From the NCBI GenBank assembly GCA_037043015.1, contig CM073326.1, forward strand, positions 12,656,345 through 12,720,344: DNA of 64,000 nt. The letters are read 5' to 3'. A program made the translations under genes and the position numbers. The notes beneath the pieces were generated by a model. The model was not told where the DNA came from. It made no database searches and saw nothing but the letters and a program-made list of their open reading frames with translations. The DNA comes from Bryum argenteum. Taxonomy: Eukaryota > Streptophyta > Bryopsida > Bryales > Bryaceae. Below, piece after piece: positions 48,621-59,849 of the stretch. The number at the start of each line of letters is the position of its first letter. Within the stretch, counting starts at the first letter, position 1.

Positions 48621-49132
48621 AAGGTTACTTTACACTATGGACCATGAAGATTGACCACAACCTTCTAAAATCTATGATTGGAGAGTAAAATGCCCTTGAC
48701 CCCATTTGACCTTACACTACCCTAAAAAAAGGAGAATGACCACTAACTTTGAGGTCCCCAAAGTATGCTATATTTTGCATTGTGAATAACGTTTTCATGG
48801 TCTCCATAATTATAGTTGAGGTGAAGCAAATACCTCGACTCAACTACAATCAAGTACACCATGAGGCTTAAAAATCATTGATTGACTAGACTTCAATCCT
48901 TTAAATAGAAAAGAGGAAAAGGGAAGGGTAAAAGAGAGAACTATGAGGATTTATATCAAAGAACAAATCTGAAACTTGTCGTGGTCCTAATCCACTTTCC
49001 ACTACAAGAGTGACCACGCCACTCAAAAATCCATTTCTAATTTATCATGGTCAACGGCTCTTGACCAAAAGCCATGATCATGAAAATAATTTATATTTTC
49101 TTGGTCATGGCTCTTGGTCCCTAGTGGGGCCC
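48621..49132. mobile_element. TA-flanked DNA transposon, copy B (internally deleted, 512 bp)
   Basis: This is the paralogue of 41084-42415 with TA on both sides (48619-48620, 49133-49134). Bases equivalent to about 41450-42250 are missing. Confidence 0.75.
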
Positions 49133-49652
49133 TAAATTCACTATTTAGTGTAGTATGATTCAAAACGAATGGATGAAAAAGGAGAGATTCCCTCAAAAGG
49201 ATGCCAAAGATAGCCAGAACCCACTCTCGGTACAGTACAGGGGATCGTGGCCATGCAGCCATCCCGCGCCACCATGCACTGAATACTCGAAATTGGTAAC
49301 CTCAAATTAGCTGATTACTAACGATTCCTTTATTTAGTACCCTGAGCATTTCTGTAGGCTGTAGCCTGTCGGCTACAGCATTTTCCTTTTGCAGCCGAAG
49401 TGGCTTCTTTGGATATTTCTATCATGCCTGCATGACACTTCTTATCCTTTTTCTCATGAAAGTATGCTTCGGTGGAGTTGGTACAAAAGAAACTACACTT
49501 TGCATTCATTGTAAGAAAGCCACAATGGAGGTCTTGTCAAGCTCAAACATTTTTTATGTAAGCTTGTTCTTTGAAAAGTTGTGTGCATGTCTGCACGTCA
49601 AGACTCAAGAGTTTGATTAGTGTGCAGGGGTCTCCCACTAGAGTAGTGGATC

Positions 49653-50550
49653 AAATCCCTAAAGATCCGAGAGGACCAAATGGCGTTTTCGTTATTTTGG
49701 GTGAGGAATGGGTCAAAACTTAAAAGTAATATTCTTGCCTAAGTATTTTAGTCGGTGCTTTTTATACTGTAAAGTATATGTGGTATAATTTGCAAAGCCA
49801 GATTTCAATTCTTGAGTCTTCTATGACAATTCTTGGTTTGTGAGCCAAACGGGGGCTTGTTTATTTTATTTTATTTTTTAAAATTAGACATATGTTCATT
49901 ATTTATTAAATCACTACTTAAGTTCCAAAGGGCTTCAAGTCATAAAGAGTACCAACTTTACAAGGTTAGCCTCCAAAAGTGTCAAAAACATTCTTGGCAA
50001 TGCACAAAAAACGTTCAGAGACAAATTCTGGATGTTAGGATCTTTAAAACGGTAAACATTCAACAATCAATTTTTGGAGCACTAACTAAAAATAGTCTTA
50101 GGTACAATTCTTAAAATTGAATTTTTTAAAAAAGAATTACAAAAATAAATATAAATAATATTTTTAAAATAAAAATAAAAATAATAATAATAATAATAAT
50201 AATCACACCTCCCAAGAGTGCATTGAGGTAGACAATCGCAGTTATGAGGTTTGAAGCTGCCAAAAACACATATCCCCAATTCCGTTAAAATGGCATTATG
50301 CTGCTAAAATGGCACACCTCAACTTTCTGAACTGCAGTTCAAAAACCATGTGCTATAACAAAATTTGAAAGTGATATTTTAGAGAATGAGTGACAATGTA
50401 TATAAATGAGTGATATTATCAAAAAATTGTGATATTATAGAATACACCATTCCATATGAGCGCATATGTAAGATTCGGTGTGACAAAATGGCACATGGCA
50501 TAGTGCCATTTTAACGGAATTGAGGTTACATGAGGAGGTTTAGAGGTTAA
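49653..50550. mobile_element. TTAA-type element, copy E5' (duplicate of E5, with a nested MITE)
   Basis: The left end has decayed to CAAATCCCTAAAGATCC; the right end TTTAGAGGTTAA is kept. It is homologous throughout to 43569-44166 apart from the nested insertion at about 50273-50528. Confidence 0.7.
50273..50528. mobile_element. Nested MITE with inverted ends of about 30 bp, empty site at about 44144
   Basis: The end CCAATTCCGTTAAAATGGCA pairs with TGCCATTTTAACGGAATTG. It is absent from the paralogous place in E5 (AAAACACATAAGGATC). The flanks suggest a 3-4 bp (CAT or ACAT) duplication. Confidence 0.75.
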
Positions 50551-50671
50551 GGCTAGTTTGTAGGGAGGTTTTCCAGTAAAAGTTCAAAATATGCAAGAAA
50601 CTATCCACCCAAGTAGTTATGTTGCTTAGGTTTGTGATTGTATGGCTATCAATTGATTAATACATTGATTG

Positions 50672-50727
<56 letters not shown>
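50672..50727. repeat. Poly(A) tract of 56 bp
   Basis: A pure A run. The paralogous position near 44285-44345 is an interrupted A/T-rich stretch. Confidence 0.9.
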
Positions 50728-50729
<2 letters not shown>

Positions 50730-51599
50730 TTAAGTTTAAGTTTAATTCGTGTTTTCGGAAATAAGAAAATGAGCTTGTTCAACAGACAATCAAGATCTTC
50801 TAAAAACACACAAGAATGGAATTGGTATAGAGTATATCCTAAAAGGGGTTAGTGTTCCCTCTATCAACCCCACGAATTCCACCCCGCCGCTTTGCCACTT
50901 TCTCCTTCCACTTCATCGACTGGGCCTTAAATTGTCAAGAGTTGGCAAAAACTATCGAGATCTAGTACTTAATTGTATGTATATGTGTATATCAAATCTC
51001 ATATTTGGAATTCCTCACCCATTGTGTGATCGTAATGTTTAAAGTCGAAGAAAAAGTTTTTTTCCTTATTGTTAAGTCAAACCTGAAGAAAGTTGGATAA
51101 TCAAGCTTTTTTTAGGTTCTATTATCCACATGGAGGTATATTATGATTCAATTACAAAGGCTAGTCTTTGTCAATGAAATTGGCACATGGAAAAAAATTG
51201 GTTTGGAAATTCAAGCAGTGAGATGACTGAGATCATGCCTTATTACCTTTTCTACATGTGGAAAAAACAAAACTTGAAAGTGAGTAAAATCGCAATTTCT
51301 AATGAATATTTGAAGTTTCTCCGATGTAATCGATTTTGGGAGAATAAATGAGCATACACTGCAATTTGGGCAATTTTGGGAGAATAAATGAGCATACACC
51401 TCAATTTGGGCAATTCTGGGCAGATTTCAAATAGTGTTTTCAAACTTAGACCGTGAATATCTCCTAAAGTATAAGGAATTTAAAGTCTGGAATAAATTTA
51501 TGCAAACATATGGTAACACTTTCAAACTTGTATAAGGTTTCAACTTCATTCGAGCTAAAAAATAGTAAGTCAAAGTCTGACCAAACCCCAAACTACCAG

Positions 51600-52254
51600 A
51601 ATATGGGCCTCAGCCAACTGTGGGGGTTCACTTTCTTATGCATGCGACGGTCCTCGCGTCAACTCCTACGACTTGACGGTCTTCTCGATCCCGGAATCTT
51701 TCCAGCACACGTTCCAGTCACCCACCACGCTAGCTCGACACCCAAATTCCTCCTCTCGTCGCAGGAAACGAGTCTCTGGGCGCCGAAATTGAACGTATCC
51801 AGGGCCCCTGGTACCGGACTGAGGTGAATCACCGTTTGCAGGTGCGTTGCGATTCACCAGTAGTAGCTGGTCTGAGCCAAGCTTCGAATTCTGTTTGCTG
51901 TGTGATTCTGTGACTGTTGTGCTCAGGTACGGTAGGGCTTGCTCGCATGATTCTAGCAACCTAGCTCACGTCGTTGCATGTTACTATACGAAATTTGCAG
52001 AGAGTTTTGTCAGGGTCGTCTGACCCACTTGAAACCTTCCTCGCTGTGGGTTTCTTCTGGTGGAGGTTGGACCGTGTCTGTTGCAAGTAGCTTAGATCCT
52101 GTCTGTGAAGGTAGGTTAGATCGTGTCTGTGGTTTCGGTCAAAAGCTTGACGCTCAGTTTCGTTCAGGTGCTTCAGTGTAAATGATCGTTTGGAGATGAG
52201 GGCGTAGCAGCGACTGATTATCGGACTCTGGCAAGTTTGGAAAGGTCTGCTGCG
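51600..52254 (+). promoter_or_regulatory. 5' flank and probable leader of the GT47 gene
   Basis: Base composition shifts from AT-rich to mixed or GC-rich at about 51640, immediately after the segmental duplication. No TATA box is certain. A GTCTGT-rich short direct repeat lies at about 52073-52133. Introns in the leader cannot be excluded. Confidence 0.4.
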
Positions 52255-54188
52255 ATGATTTCGTGTTGGGTACTGCTCACGTTGCTCTACGCTGCGCTAT
52301 GGACGGGATCCGCGGGTGCGAGGTCGCTGACCGAGGTTTCGAACTTGAAGCGGAGCTTACCACACCTCTATCACACGCCGGAGATTTTCCTGCTAAACTA
52401 CAAGGAGATGAGCGAGAATCTGAAGGTATTCATCTACCCGAATTCCCCGAACGCATCGTATGAGTACGATGTATGGAGCGGTGCGCCTGCCACTAAGGGT
52501 GCGGAGTCGGAGATCCGGTTTTTGAACGCGCTAACGAGGAAGGAGGATTCGTTCGTGACGAACTCAGCGGAGGAGGCGCATCTGTTCTTTATGCCGGTTT
52601 CATTTGATGTCATGGTCTCCAAGCTTGGCCCCGAGGGCGTCGGCAACCACCTCCGCAATTACGTGCAATTCGTGCGTGATATATTTCCATTCTGGGATCG
52701 TGCGCTTGGGTCAGATCATTTCTATCTCGCTACTAAAGCTTACGAGATCTTGAATGAGCGCAATAACCTCGAATTCTCGAAGAATGCTATCCAGGTTGCG
52801 TGCTCGCCGCTCCCGCAACATCAGTTCTTCTTCCCGCACAAGGATATCGCGCTCCCATCGTACTCTGACCTCGCTCCATCCACGCCCTCCCTGGTACGTG
52901 ACACCACTCCATCCCATCAATCTGCTCATCAGCACAGTATTTCGAATCTGAATCTTGCGCTTAATCTGCCAGAATCTGGTTCCAAATAAAGAATACGAGC
53001 GAGGATCGTGCAGATCCATGTTGTTTTCGTCCTAATCAAGACTCCATGGACTAGCCACGGCCATAATCATGGCTGGTTTCCATCAGTGATTTTGCCGCCC
53101 GTGCACAATCCTTTCAGATTCAGTGATCACCGAACGGGTCACGTGCAAAATCACAGTTGAAACAATATGGAGACACTGTTATAACCATTTTTTTGCACTG
53201 GTATATATTTTACATGCTAAAATTGACTGAAAAGGGTGGTCCAAATATTTAACATGGTTGAGAAACCATTGGAATTAGGGCATGATTGGAACACTACTGC
53301 TATTTCAACCTAGTGTTCCGACCATGGTTTTGCACGAGTGGGTTGCTTTCGACCCCATGGACTATCGGTAGCCATGGCCACAGTCATGGATGACTTTGCT
53401 GCAGCGGTCTTGCCTCGCAGACCTCAAACAAAACTTTCAAGTCCAGTGATCAGGTCACTAGTGCAATATCATCGTAGAGACAATATGGAGACACTGTTCC
53501 AACAAAAATTTGGCGGTAGTCTTTCAACATGCTTCTAGTATTCAAAAGTGTTGGTTGAAATTGTTGACAGAGCTTCAACATGTCTGAAACAGCATCAAAA
53601 TAGGGCATGGGTAAAACACTCTTAGTTTTTCAACCCGGGTTCTGCACTAATGGGTTGCTTGCCTTGGCCACAATCACGTCAACTATGGCTGGTTACTGGT
53701 AGTGATTTTTGCTGCTCACTTAGATGTGTGAATTTCTGCTGCAGCGTTCTCGGCTAGCCCATGTGGGGCTACAGTCAATCTCGCCGCCATCAAATTGGGA
53801 GACCGACACCGATTTCGCAGCCCCCTCCCTTACCGACGCAAAGTTCTTCATAACAGACTCGATGCGGAGCGTGGTGGACGCGCTACGAGTGGGGTGCGTG
53901 CCAGTCCTCGTCCTCGACACGCTCCTCTACGACCTCCCATTCCAGGACATTCTCAACTGGCATGAGTTCGCGCTCGTGACGGGCTCGTCGGAAGTTTCCC
54001 ACCTGAAGAAGATGCTGACGAGCATGCCGGCGGAGGAATACGAGCGCATGCAGTACTTGGGGCTGCAGGCTAGCAAGCACATGCAGTGGAACGACCCGCC
54101 CGCCGAGTATGATGCGTTCCACATGACGCTGTTTCAGCTCTGGATGCGGCGCCATAGCGTCAAGTACGCCCGCCGCTCTGACTCCTAG
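52255..54188 (+). CDS. GT47 (exostosin-like) glycosyltransferase, 360 aa, 2 exons
   Basis: This is probably a Golgi type II membrane enzyme that transfers a sugar to a cell-wall polysaccharide or glycoprotein; the substrate is not predictable. Exons are 52255-52893 and 53745-54188, a phase 0 GT-AG junction. The ATG at 52255 starts a hydrophobic signal anchor (WVLLTLLYAALW). Family motifs in order: LYHTPEIFLLNYKEMSENLK, FIYPN, EEAHLFFMPVS, WDRALGSDHFYLAT, QVACSP, FPHKDIALP, then DALRVGCVPVLVLD, LPFQDILNW and the C-terminal YDAFHMTLFQLWMRRHSVKY. The usual LGFWAG segment and the loop before GCVPV are shorter than in homologues. A small exon may have been missed in the 851-bp intron, or the protein may really be compact. 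A Tc1-like transposon begins about 60 bp after the stop. Confidence 0.85.
53037..53744. repeat. Diverged tandem repeats of about 300 bp filling the GT47 intron
   Basis: A unit starting around CCATGGACTA(G/T) and continuing GCCACGGCC, ATCATGG and GTGATTTTGC recurs at about 53043, 53354 and 53660. A second landmark, CAATATGGAGACACTGTT, occurs at about 53164 and 53480. The third unit contains the real splice acceptor (GCTGCAG at 53738-53744). Confidence 0.7.
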
Positions 54189-55099
54189 CTAGATTCCGTA
54201 GCTTCTTTCGTCCTTGTACAGTATTGACAGGACGCATACTGTACTAATGTCCAGTGTGAGTCAAACTCTTGAAATTCTTAATTTGATTAGCAATGTGGAA
54301 GACTTGGCTATAGATATTCAGAATGTGAAAATTGTGCAATATAGCAATTTGAATGGGCTACAATTTCATGGAGAAGAAGTTCCTTCTTGCATTGAAATGT
54401 ACAAGAAAATTACATTTGAAGGAAACTATGTTCCTTGACTCACTTTTGCATCCACTATCAAAACGCAACTCAATACTTTGTTCACTTGCCTTTAGCGGCT
54501 ACAACAGTTCGGGATTTGCCTTGGCATGCTTTCATACAACCTCCAACACTCCTCTTTTGCTATAGAAGCCCAACACTCCTGAGTGCTCTTCCACAATTCT
54601 AAATTCTTGTTGGAGCACTTTTATATTGATTAAGACGACGATTCAGTCGAACCCAAAGATGCTCAATTGCTTCATGTCAGGAGATTGTGCATGCCACTTA
54701 AGAACATCGAAATTTTGTCATCTCAACTATTGGTAAACACTTTTTGTTGGGATCATGGTCATGCTAAAATCAAATGCGAAAGATCAAGATCATGTGCACA
54801 GATGGTATATAATAAATTTCGTTGCAAGATTTCTTTATATTGATGTTGATCCATTCTTCCTTCGATTCTACATATTAAGATACCAAGGTCATGGAATGGC
54901 ATGCAACCCCATACCATTAGTGAACCACCGCCAAACTTCACAATTTGCTACACTTGCTTCTAATCACAAGAATGTTCATTGCGAATCCAACACCAACTAC
55001 GACCATTTAAGCAAAGTCGATTTACCTTCATCTCATCTGAAATAATGATATGTTTCCAGATACCAATGGTCCAATGTTCATGGTGCTTGGCAAATTCAA

Positions 55100-55370
55100 G
55101 TCGATCCTTGATGTATAGGGTTAAGTTGTGGCCTGAGTGCATCACGCGCTATTACATGCCCGAGGGCGAAGCCCGAGAGCGTGTAATAGCACGTGACGCG
55201 CGAGGGCTGGGACTTAATCCAGCGTTAAGCAGTGCGTTAACGTTGCAACGTACCATTAAAAAATTTAACAATGCAATGTACGATTAAATCTGTGGGTGGA
55301 GGGCCCCACGAATTTTGTAGTTGATTAAACGCGTCAATTTGGTAAGGGACGAAGCCCGGCAGTGCTTAAC
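55100..55370. mobile_element. Foldback-bearing insertion inside the Tc1-like transposase
   Basis: The transposase frame breaks at KHVKH and resumes at RLEFAKHHEHW; the DNA between is foreign. It contains a strong palindrome at 55140-55195: CACGCGCTATTACATGCCCG pairs with the arm ending GTGTAATAGCACGTG, around a GGGCGAAGCCC centre. Exact ends and target duplication could not be fixed. Confidence 0.6.
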
Positions 55371-55776
55371 GTGTTTATGATTCACTTTTGGTTTCTTCTG
55401 CTTCACTTTTAATCTCAAGCCTGCTACATGTAAAGTCCTTCGCACTGTATCAAAAGTCACATGTACGTGGTATTCCTTGACTACATGTTGGGCAACTTGT
55501 GTAGTAATTTCAAAACCTCTTGTTGTGACAGCACAAACACATGTTCTCTTCTGTGCATTACTTGAGCACTTGTGGTTTACCACCACTACTAGTTGGCAAA
55601 TCACATAATCTCTTCTTACTAAGTCTAGCAACATGACTCTCAGACACTTGCAACTCATGTGCTACATCTCTTATAGTCCTACCACCTTGCAATATCACCA
55701 AAATAGAGTCATCAAGGTCTCTTTCAGCACTACCACAAAGCTCATCTAAGTGCACTATGGTTGTTCTCACACTTTG

Positions 55777-56135
55777 AAGGCACCACAAGCCTTGGCTTGG
55801 TGGTTAGGGCTTAGGCCCCCAATGAGGAGGTCGTGGGTTCTATTCCCCATGCCAACGTGGTGCTCACCACTATAATCCACCCAACTATTGTGGGAGGTCC
55901 TTGGACCTTGTTGTATGGGTACCTCAAAGCCCTTTGGGGGGATACTATGTCAAGTATCTTCAAGGCACTAGTAACTAGGCTAGAAACTAGCGTAGTTATA
56001 GTGTCCACCCTCGAGAGGGGGAAGTAGTATTGTTCCAATTTCCCCTTGTCTGGTGGCCATCGGGATATTAGCATTACGAACGGACACTTCATTCACGCCG
56101 GCCCCCTTAGAAAGGGACCGGAGTTACTATCTATC
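55777..56135 (+). mobile_element. tRNA-derived SINE copy 2, with 13-bp target-site duplication
   Basis: A perfect duplication TTCTCACACTTTG flanks it at 55764-55776 and 56136-56148. It begins with A box TGGCTTGGTGG (about 55794) and B box GGGTTCTATTCCCC (about 55835) and ends in CTATCTATC. At 359 bp it is closely similar to copy 1 at 25463. Confidence 0.9.
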
Positions 56136-56481
56136 TTCTCACACTTTGCTTACAATGTCCACAAAATTCACATGGAGTATGTGAAGATTGACACTCGTTG
56201 TGCCCATGCCAATGTGGTCTTAGAAGTCTTCCATCCATTTCTTTGCCACTTCATTGCATTTATTATGGCATGTCATGCAAAACATGTTCGAAGACATGTA
56301 TCTCCTTATAATTTTTTCATATGGATGCTATGTCAACTAATACACTCCATATTATATCCCCTCCATGTTAAAAATTGTCATTTCATTTAATGAATCGTGA
56401 GGAATTGACGGCCAAATATCTCTTTCATCAAGGTTGACTCAATTTTGCCACACACTGTATGTACATGTAGTGATCTATGTA

Positions 56482-57420
56482 CAGTGGGGTACAGTTTGCT
56501 TACGAATTCCTCCCTAGTGGGAGTATTTGTGAATAGTTTGACAATTCATTGTGAGCTCAAAAAAGATCGGAATTGAAATCCGTAAAGTGGTTTGAAGTTA
56601 CATCAGAGTGTACTAAAATATTATGATAAAATATCAATTTTTCCTTGTAATGTCATTTACCATATTACAATTACTTCATACATCATCTACCATAGACTAC
56701 TCGTACTTTTTGTTTTATTAAAATATACAATTTAATTGCAAGTTTCAAATTAGCTTCAGAAGTTGTTCTTGAGGTACTTCGGCACATATTTGTGGTAGCA
56801 TTGATATACCTCTTATTTGATATTCACTTGGAGAAATTTCTTAGTAAGTCCTACTAACCAGTAAACTTTACCCAAAACATGTGAAAGCCTTTTGCACATT
56901 TACATATGTTTTTAAAAGACCAAAAAATATTCTTGGAGAATGGTTAGAGGCTATTAGAGTAATAACTCTCATGCCTAGCTTATATTCTTATATTACTCTT
57001 GCCAAGTTCAAAGGAAGATTCAATTTCCATTCTGAGTTTTTATTAGAGACTCATAAGAAACCACTTCATCACCAAAAAAAGTCAAGAGAGGATATTCTTT
57101 TTAATATTTAAGTATGTGCCTAAGTACCGTAAAAACAACTTCCAAAGCTAATTTCAAACTTGCCATTGAAATGTATATCAAACAAAAAACAAAAAGTAGA
57201 AGCAGTCAATGGTGGATGGTGTATAAAGTAATCGTAATATGATAAATTGCATTGCAAAGAAGAATTGATATTTTATCATAATATTGTAGTACACTCTGAT
57301 GTAATTCCAACCCACTTTACGAATTTCAATTTTGATCATTTTTGAGCTCACAATCAATTTTCAAACTTTTCACAAATACTCGCACTCACGAGGAATTCGT
57401 AAGCAAAGTGTATCCCACTG
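56482..57420. mobile_element. Non-autonomous TA-flanked element with terminal inverted repeats of about 165 bp
   Basis: The left end CAGTGGGGTACAGTTTGCTT and the right end GCAAAGTGTATCCCACTG are inverted. Homology continues for about 165 bp on each side (to about 56650 and from about 57260). TA flanks both sides (56480-56481, 57421-57422). CAGT...ACTG ends with a TA target fit the Tc1 group. The interior has no transposase. Confidence 0.82.
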
Positions 57421-57904
57421 TACATTAGTACTAATTCAATGCGTTTGAGCTTGTATTGGCCATTTTAATGCCTCCATTTTGAGTGCAATTTTTGTGAGAT
57501 TATTGTGGAATGGCTCAATAATGGTCTGAATTTGTTGCGAGCATGGAAAATTTGTAGTGAAGTTTGCCATGTGAGTAATTTGTGTGTATGGGTGAAGTAA
57601 GTGAAAGATTGAATCACCTTCAATCATCATTTTGACCCTGCTTCAAAACAGTTATGAATTGTTGAACTTGGCTTACAAATGAAAGTTCACTTGTGATTTC
57701 ATAGAAAATTCGATCCATACACCATAGATTTATCGAGTATTATTGGGCGAGTGTCAATTTTGAGTAGTCTCCAAGAGTCCATCTCACCATATACAAAGTT
57801 TATAAATGCTATCCATGTTTCACAAGACTAGACATGAGTGTATTGTTCCTAACATCTACAGTGAGTTAACAGTGTAACAATTGTAAAGGGAGCTTTTAGA
57901 ATGC

Positions 57905-58889
57905 TTAATCCTTAAATGCTCAAGATGTCAAAAAGTGACATTTTGGATGAAAGGCAGAAACTTTTAAAAGCCATAACTTCTTCATCCGCATTCCGTTTTA
58001 GACAAAATTACTTTGATTAGGTCCCAAATCATGTCTAAGTTGTGTGGTAAACATTTTAGACCCATAAAATTGATAAAGAGTAATTGGCATGCATTTTAGT
58101 GAAGGCGGTTATAATTTTTGAGTTTTCAAACATAGAGCATGTTTTATCAACGTGAGGCAATTATGGGCAATCCAACTTAATATTCCATGAATTTTTTTTA
58201 CATAAGCTTGATATCAAGATGAAATCTAACAATTTTTTACACGGAAAATTTTTTATCCAAATAATCTTAGTATTGGATTTTCAATGATGTTTCTACAATG
58301 AAAAAAGTGAAACAATGAATGATTTTTGAGGAGCTATATCTCCATCCACTGTTGGATTTCAACTTCATTTTTTGGGACAGGTTCCAAATATATTCTAGTT
58401 GAAGTCATAAAAATCTTGACCCAGTTGAATGTGTTTTGAAGATAAGGCAAGAATTTGAGTGAAAGGGGTGTAGATTAGGACCCTTTTTACTTTGTAAATA
58501 TTTTGATAGTTTTCACCCTTGCAAGGTTATTATTTGAGCCAAAAAAAAAAAATTAATGAATCCTTCTTGTACATGAGTGTTTTTGAGATGAGGCTAGATT
58601 ACTTTGTAGTTGGTGAATTTTTCATTGCAATATGTTTGTTGATAGCATTTTCACTTCAAAGTGAGAATGTTGAAATTTTGTGATCTATTTTGGGTACTAA
58701 TATGTTACGATCTTGCAATCCATGAGGTCTCATGACTCCATGTTTGATCCACATGACGTACAACAAGTTCACTACAGTATTGTACGGTTGAAATCTAGAT
58801 AGGTTCCTTTCATTTTCATCTATGACACCTTGCAGAAAAATATGTTTATAGGTCTTGACCCCCCCCCCCCTTGGGCGTTTAAGGGTTAA
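57905..58889. mobile_element. TTAA-flanked element, 0.98-kb family, copy E6
   Basis: The ends TTAATCCTTAAATGCTCAAG and CTTGGGCGTTTAAGGGTTAA are inverted with TTAA at both edges. The whole interior is homologous, in reverse, to 62848-63828. No transposase frame. Confidence 0.82.
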
Positions 58890-59819
58890 AAAATATGAGT
58901 TTGTCACAATTATGGACAGAAAGTTTTGCAAAATTATCATATAGAAAATATGTATATCAAATCAATCTTTCAATTTTATAAAAAAATAAGAATCAATAGT
59001 CCTTTGACTGATTTTCAAGCATTTAGTGGGTCAATGTACTATAATGGATGCCATCACACATTATCGGATGTATTTCGTAAGTTAACATATATAAAAGTGG
59101 CAAACTAACAAAGAGGGGAGTAAATTTTGTTCTCATTCAACATAGTTAACATTCTAGTCAGCAATATGAGGGGAGTACGATTTTATTAACAAGTATAGGA
59201 AATTAACATTTAAAAGTGTAAAATTTATCGTCGGTGGACTGTACTCTCAATTGGAAGTTGATTATGTGAAAAGAATCATGTTTTACATTTGGTCCAATGA
59301 ATGTTTGATTTTTAATGCTCCCAATGTCACTATTGGTCATTTTGGATAACAAACCAAGATTTTGATCACGATTTTTTTCGGGTAGAATATTAAATGAAAT
59401 ATATGTCTAGTGGTAAGCCATTAACCAAGATTTCAAATGTGTGTGCTCGTTTGAACATTGCAGTTGAAGCAAATGATGAGCACTTATTGGTAGATAGTGT
59501 ATAACGATAAAACCTAACGGAACACAACTACACCTTCATCCCAACTTATTATACAATCCCCAGTCAGTCTATTTTTCAGAGGTTTTTGAAATCGATTGAC
59601 AGAGTGCTCATTACATTAGAATACAAAAGTGAAGGTGAGGATACTATACAAATATTGTACATGTTCACATTAGGTACTAGGTCCTATTGTTACAACCCTC
59701 AAAATGCATCAGAAGTTGAACATCAGACATTGGACTTGGTCAGTTTACCAAAGCGTAGGAATGAGGCCCCCTTGCTTTTGGAGGTTAATGCACTCTCCAT
59801 GATGATCAGCACTTAATGA
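58890..59819. other. Intergenic, no gene seen
   Basis: Short frames without family resemblance. Confidence 0.5.
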
Positions 59820-59849
59820 CACACAATTGTGGTTCCTTAACAATCCAAA

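Larger units (their letters stand above)
46078..51590 (+). repeat. Segmental duplication, copy B
   Basis: This is the direct-orientation partner of 37384-45330. It has lost roughly 0.8 kb inside the TA transposon and some other spacer, and it has gained the MITEs at 47648 and about 50273. Confidence 0.85.
54252..56457 (-). mobile_element. Tc1-like (Tc1/mariner, DDE) transposon remnant with dead transposase
   Basis: The outer ends CAGTGTGAGTCAAACTC (54252) and GTTGACTCAATTTTGCCACA then CACTG (to 56457) are inverted, and TA follows on the right. On the minus strand, fragments of a Tc1-like transposase occur in order: an HTH segment (TIRDVAHELQVSESHVARLS, about 55690), a second HTH (FDTVRRTLHVAGL, about 55440), the first catalytic Asp in IISDEMKVNR (about 55050), GGGSLMVWGCM (about 54925), and the C-terminal part with QSPDM and a glutamate-bearing EHLWVRLNRRLNQYKSA (about 54650). 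Stops and frameshifts are numerous, so it is inactive. A SINE (55777-56135) and a foldback insertion (about 55100-55370) interrupt it. Confidence 0.85.

Noticed and set aside
55785..55850. tRNA gene (A and B boxes)
   Set aside because: No cloverleaf can be drawn, and the boxes belong to a 359-bp SINE with target-site duplication.
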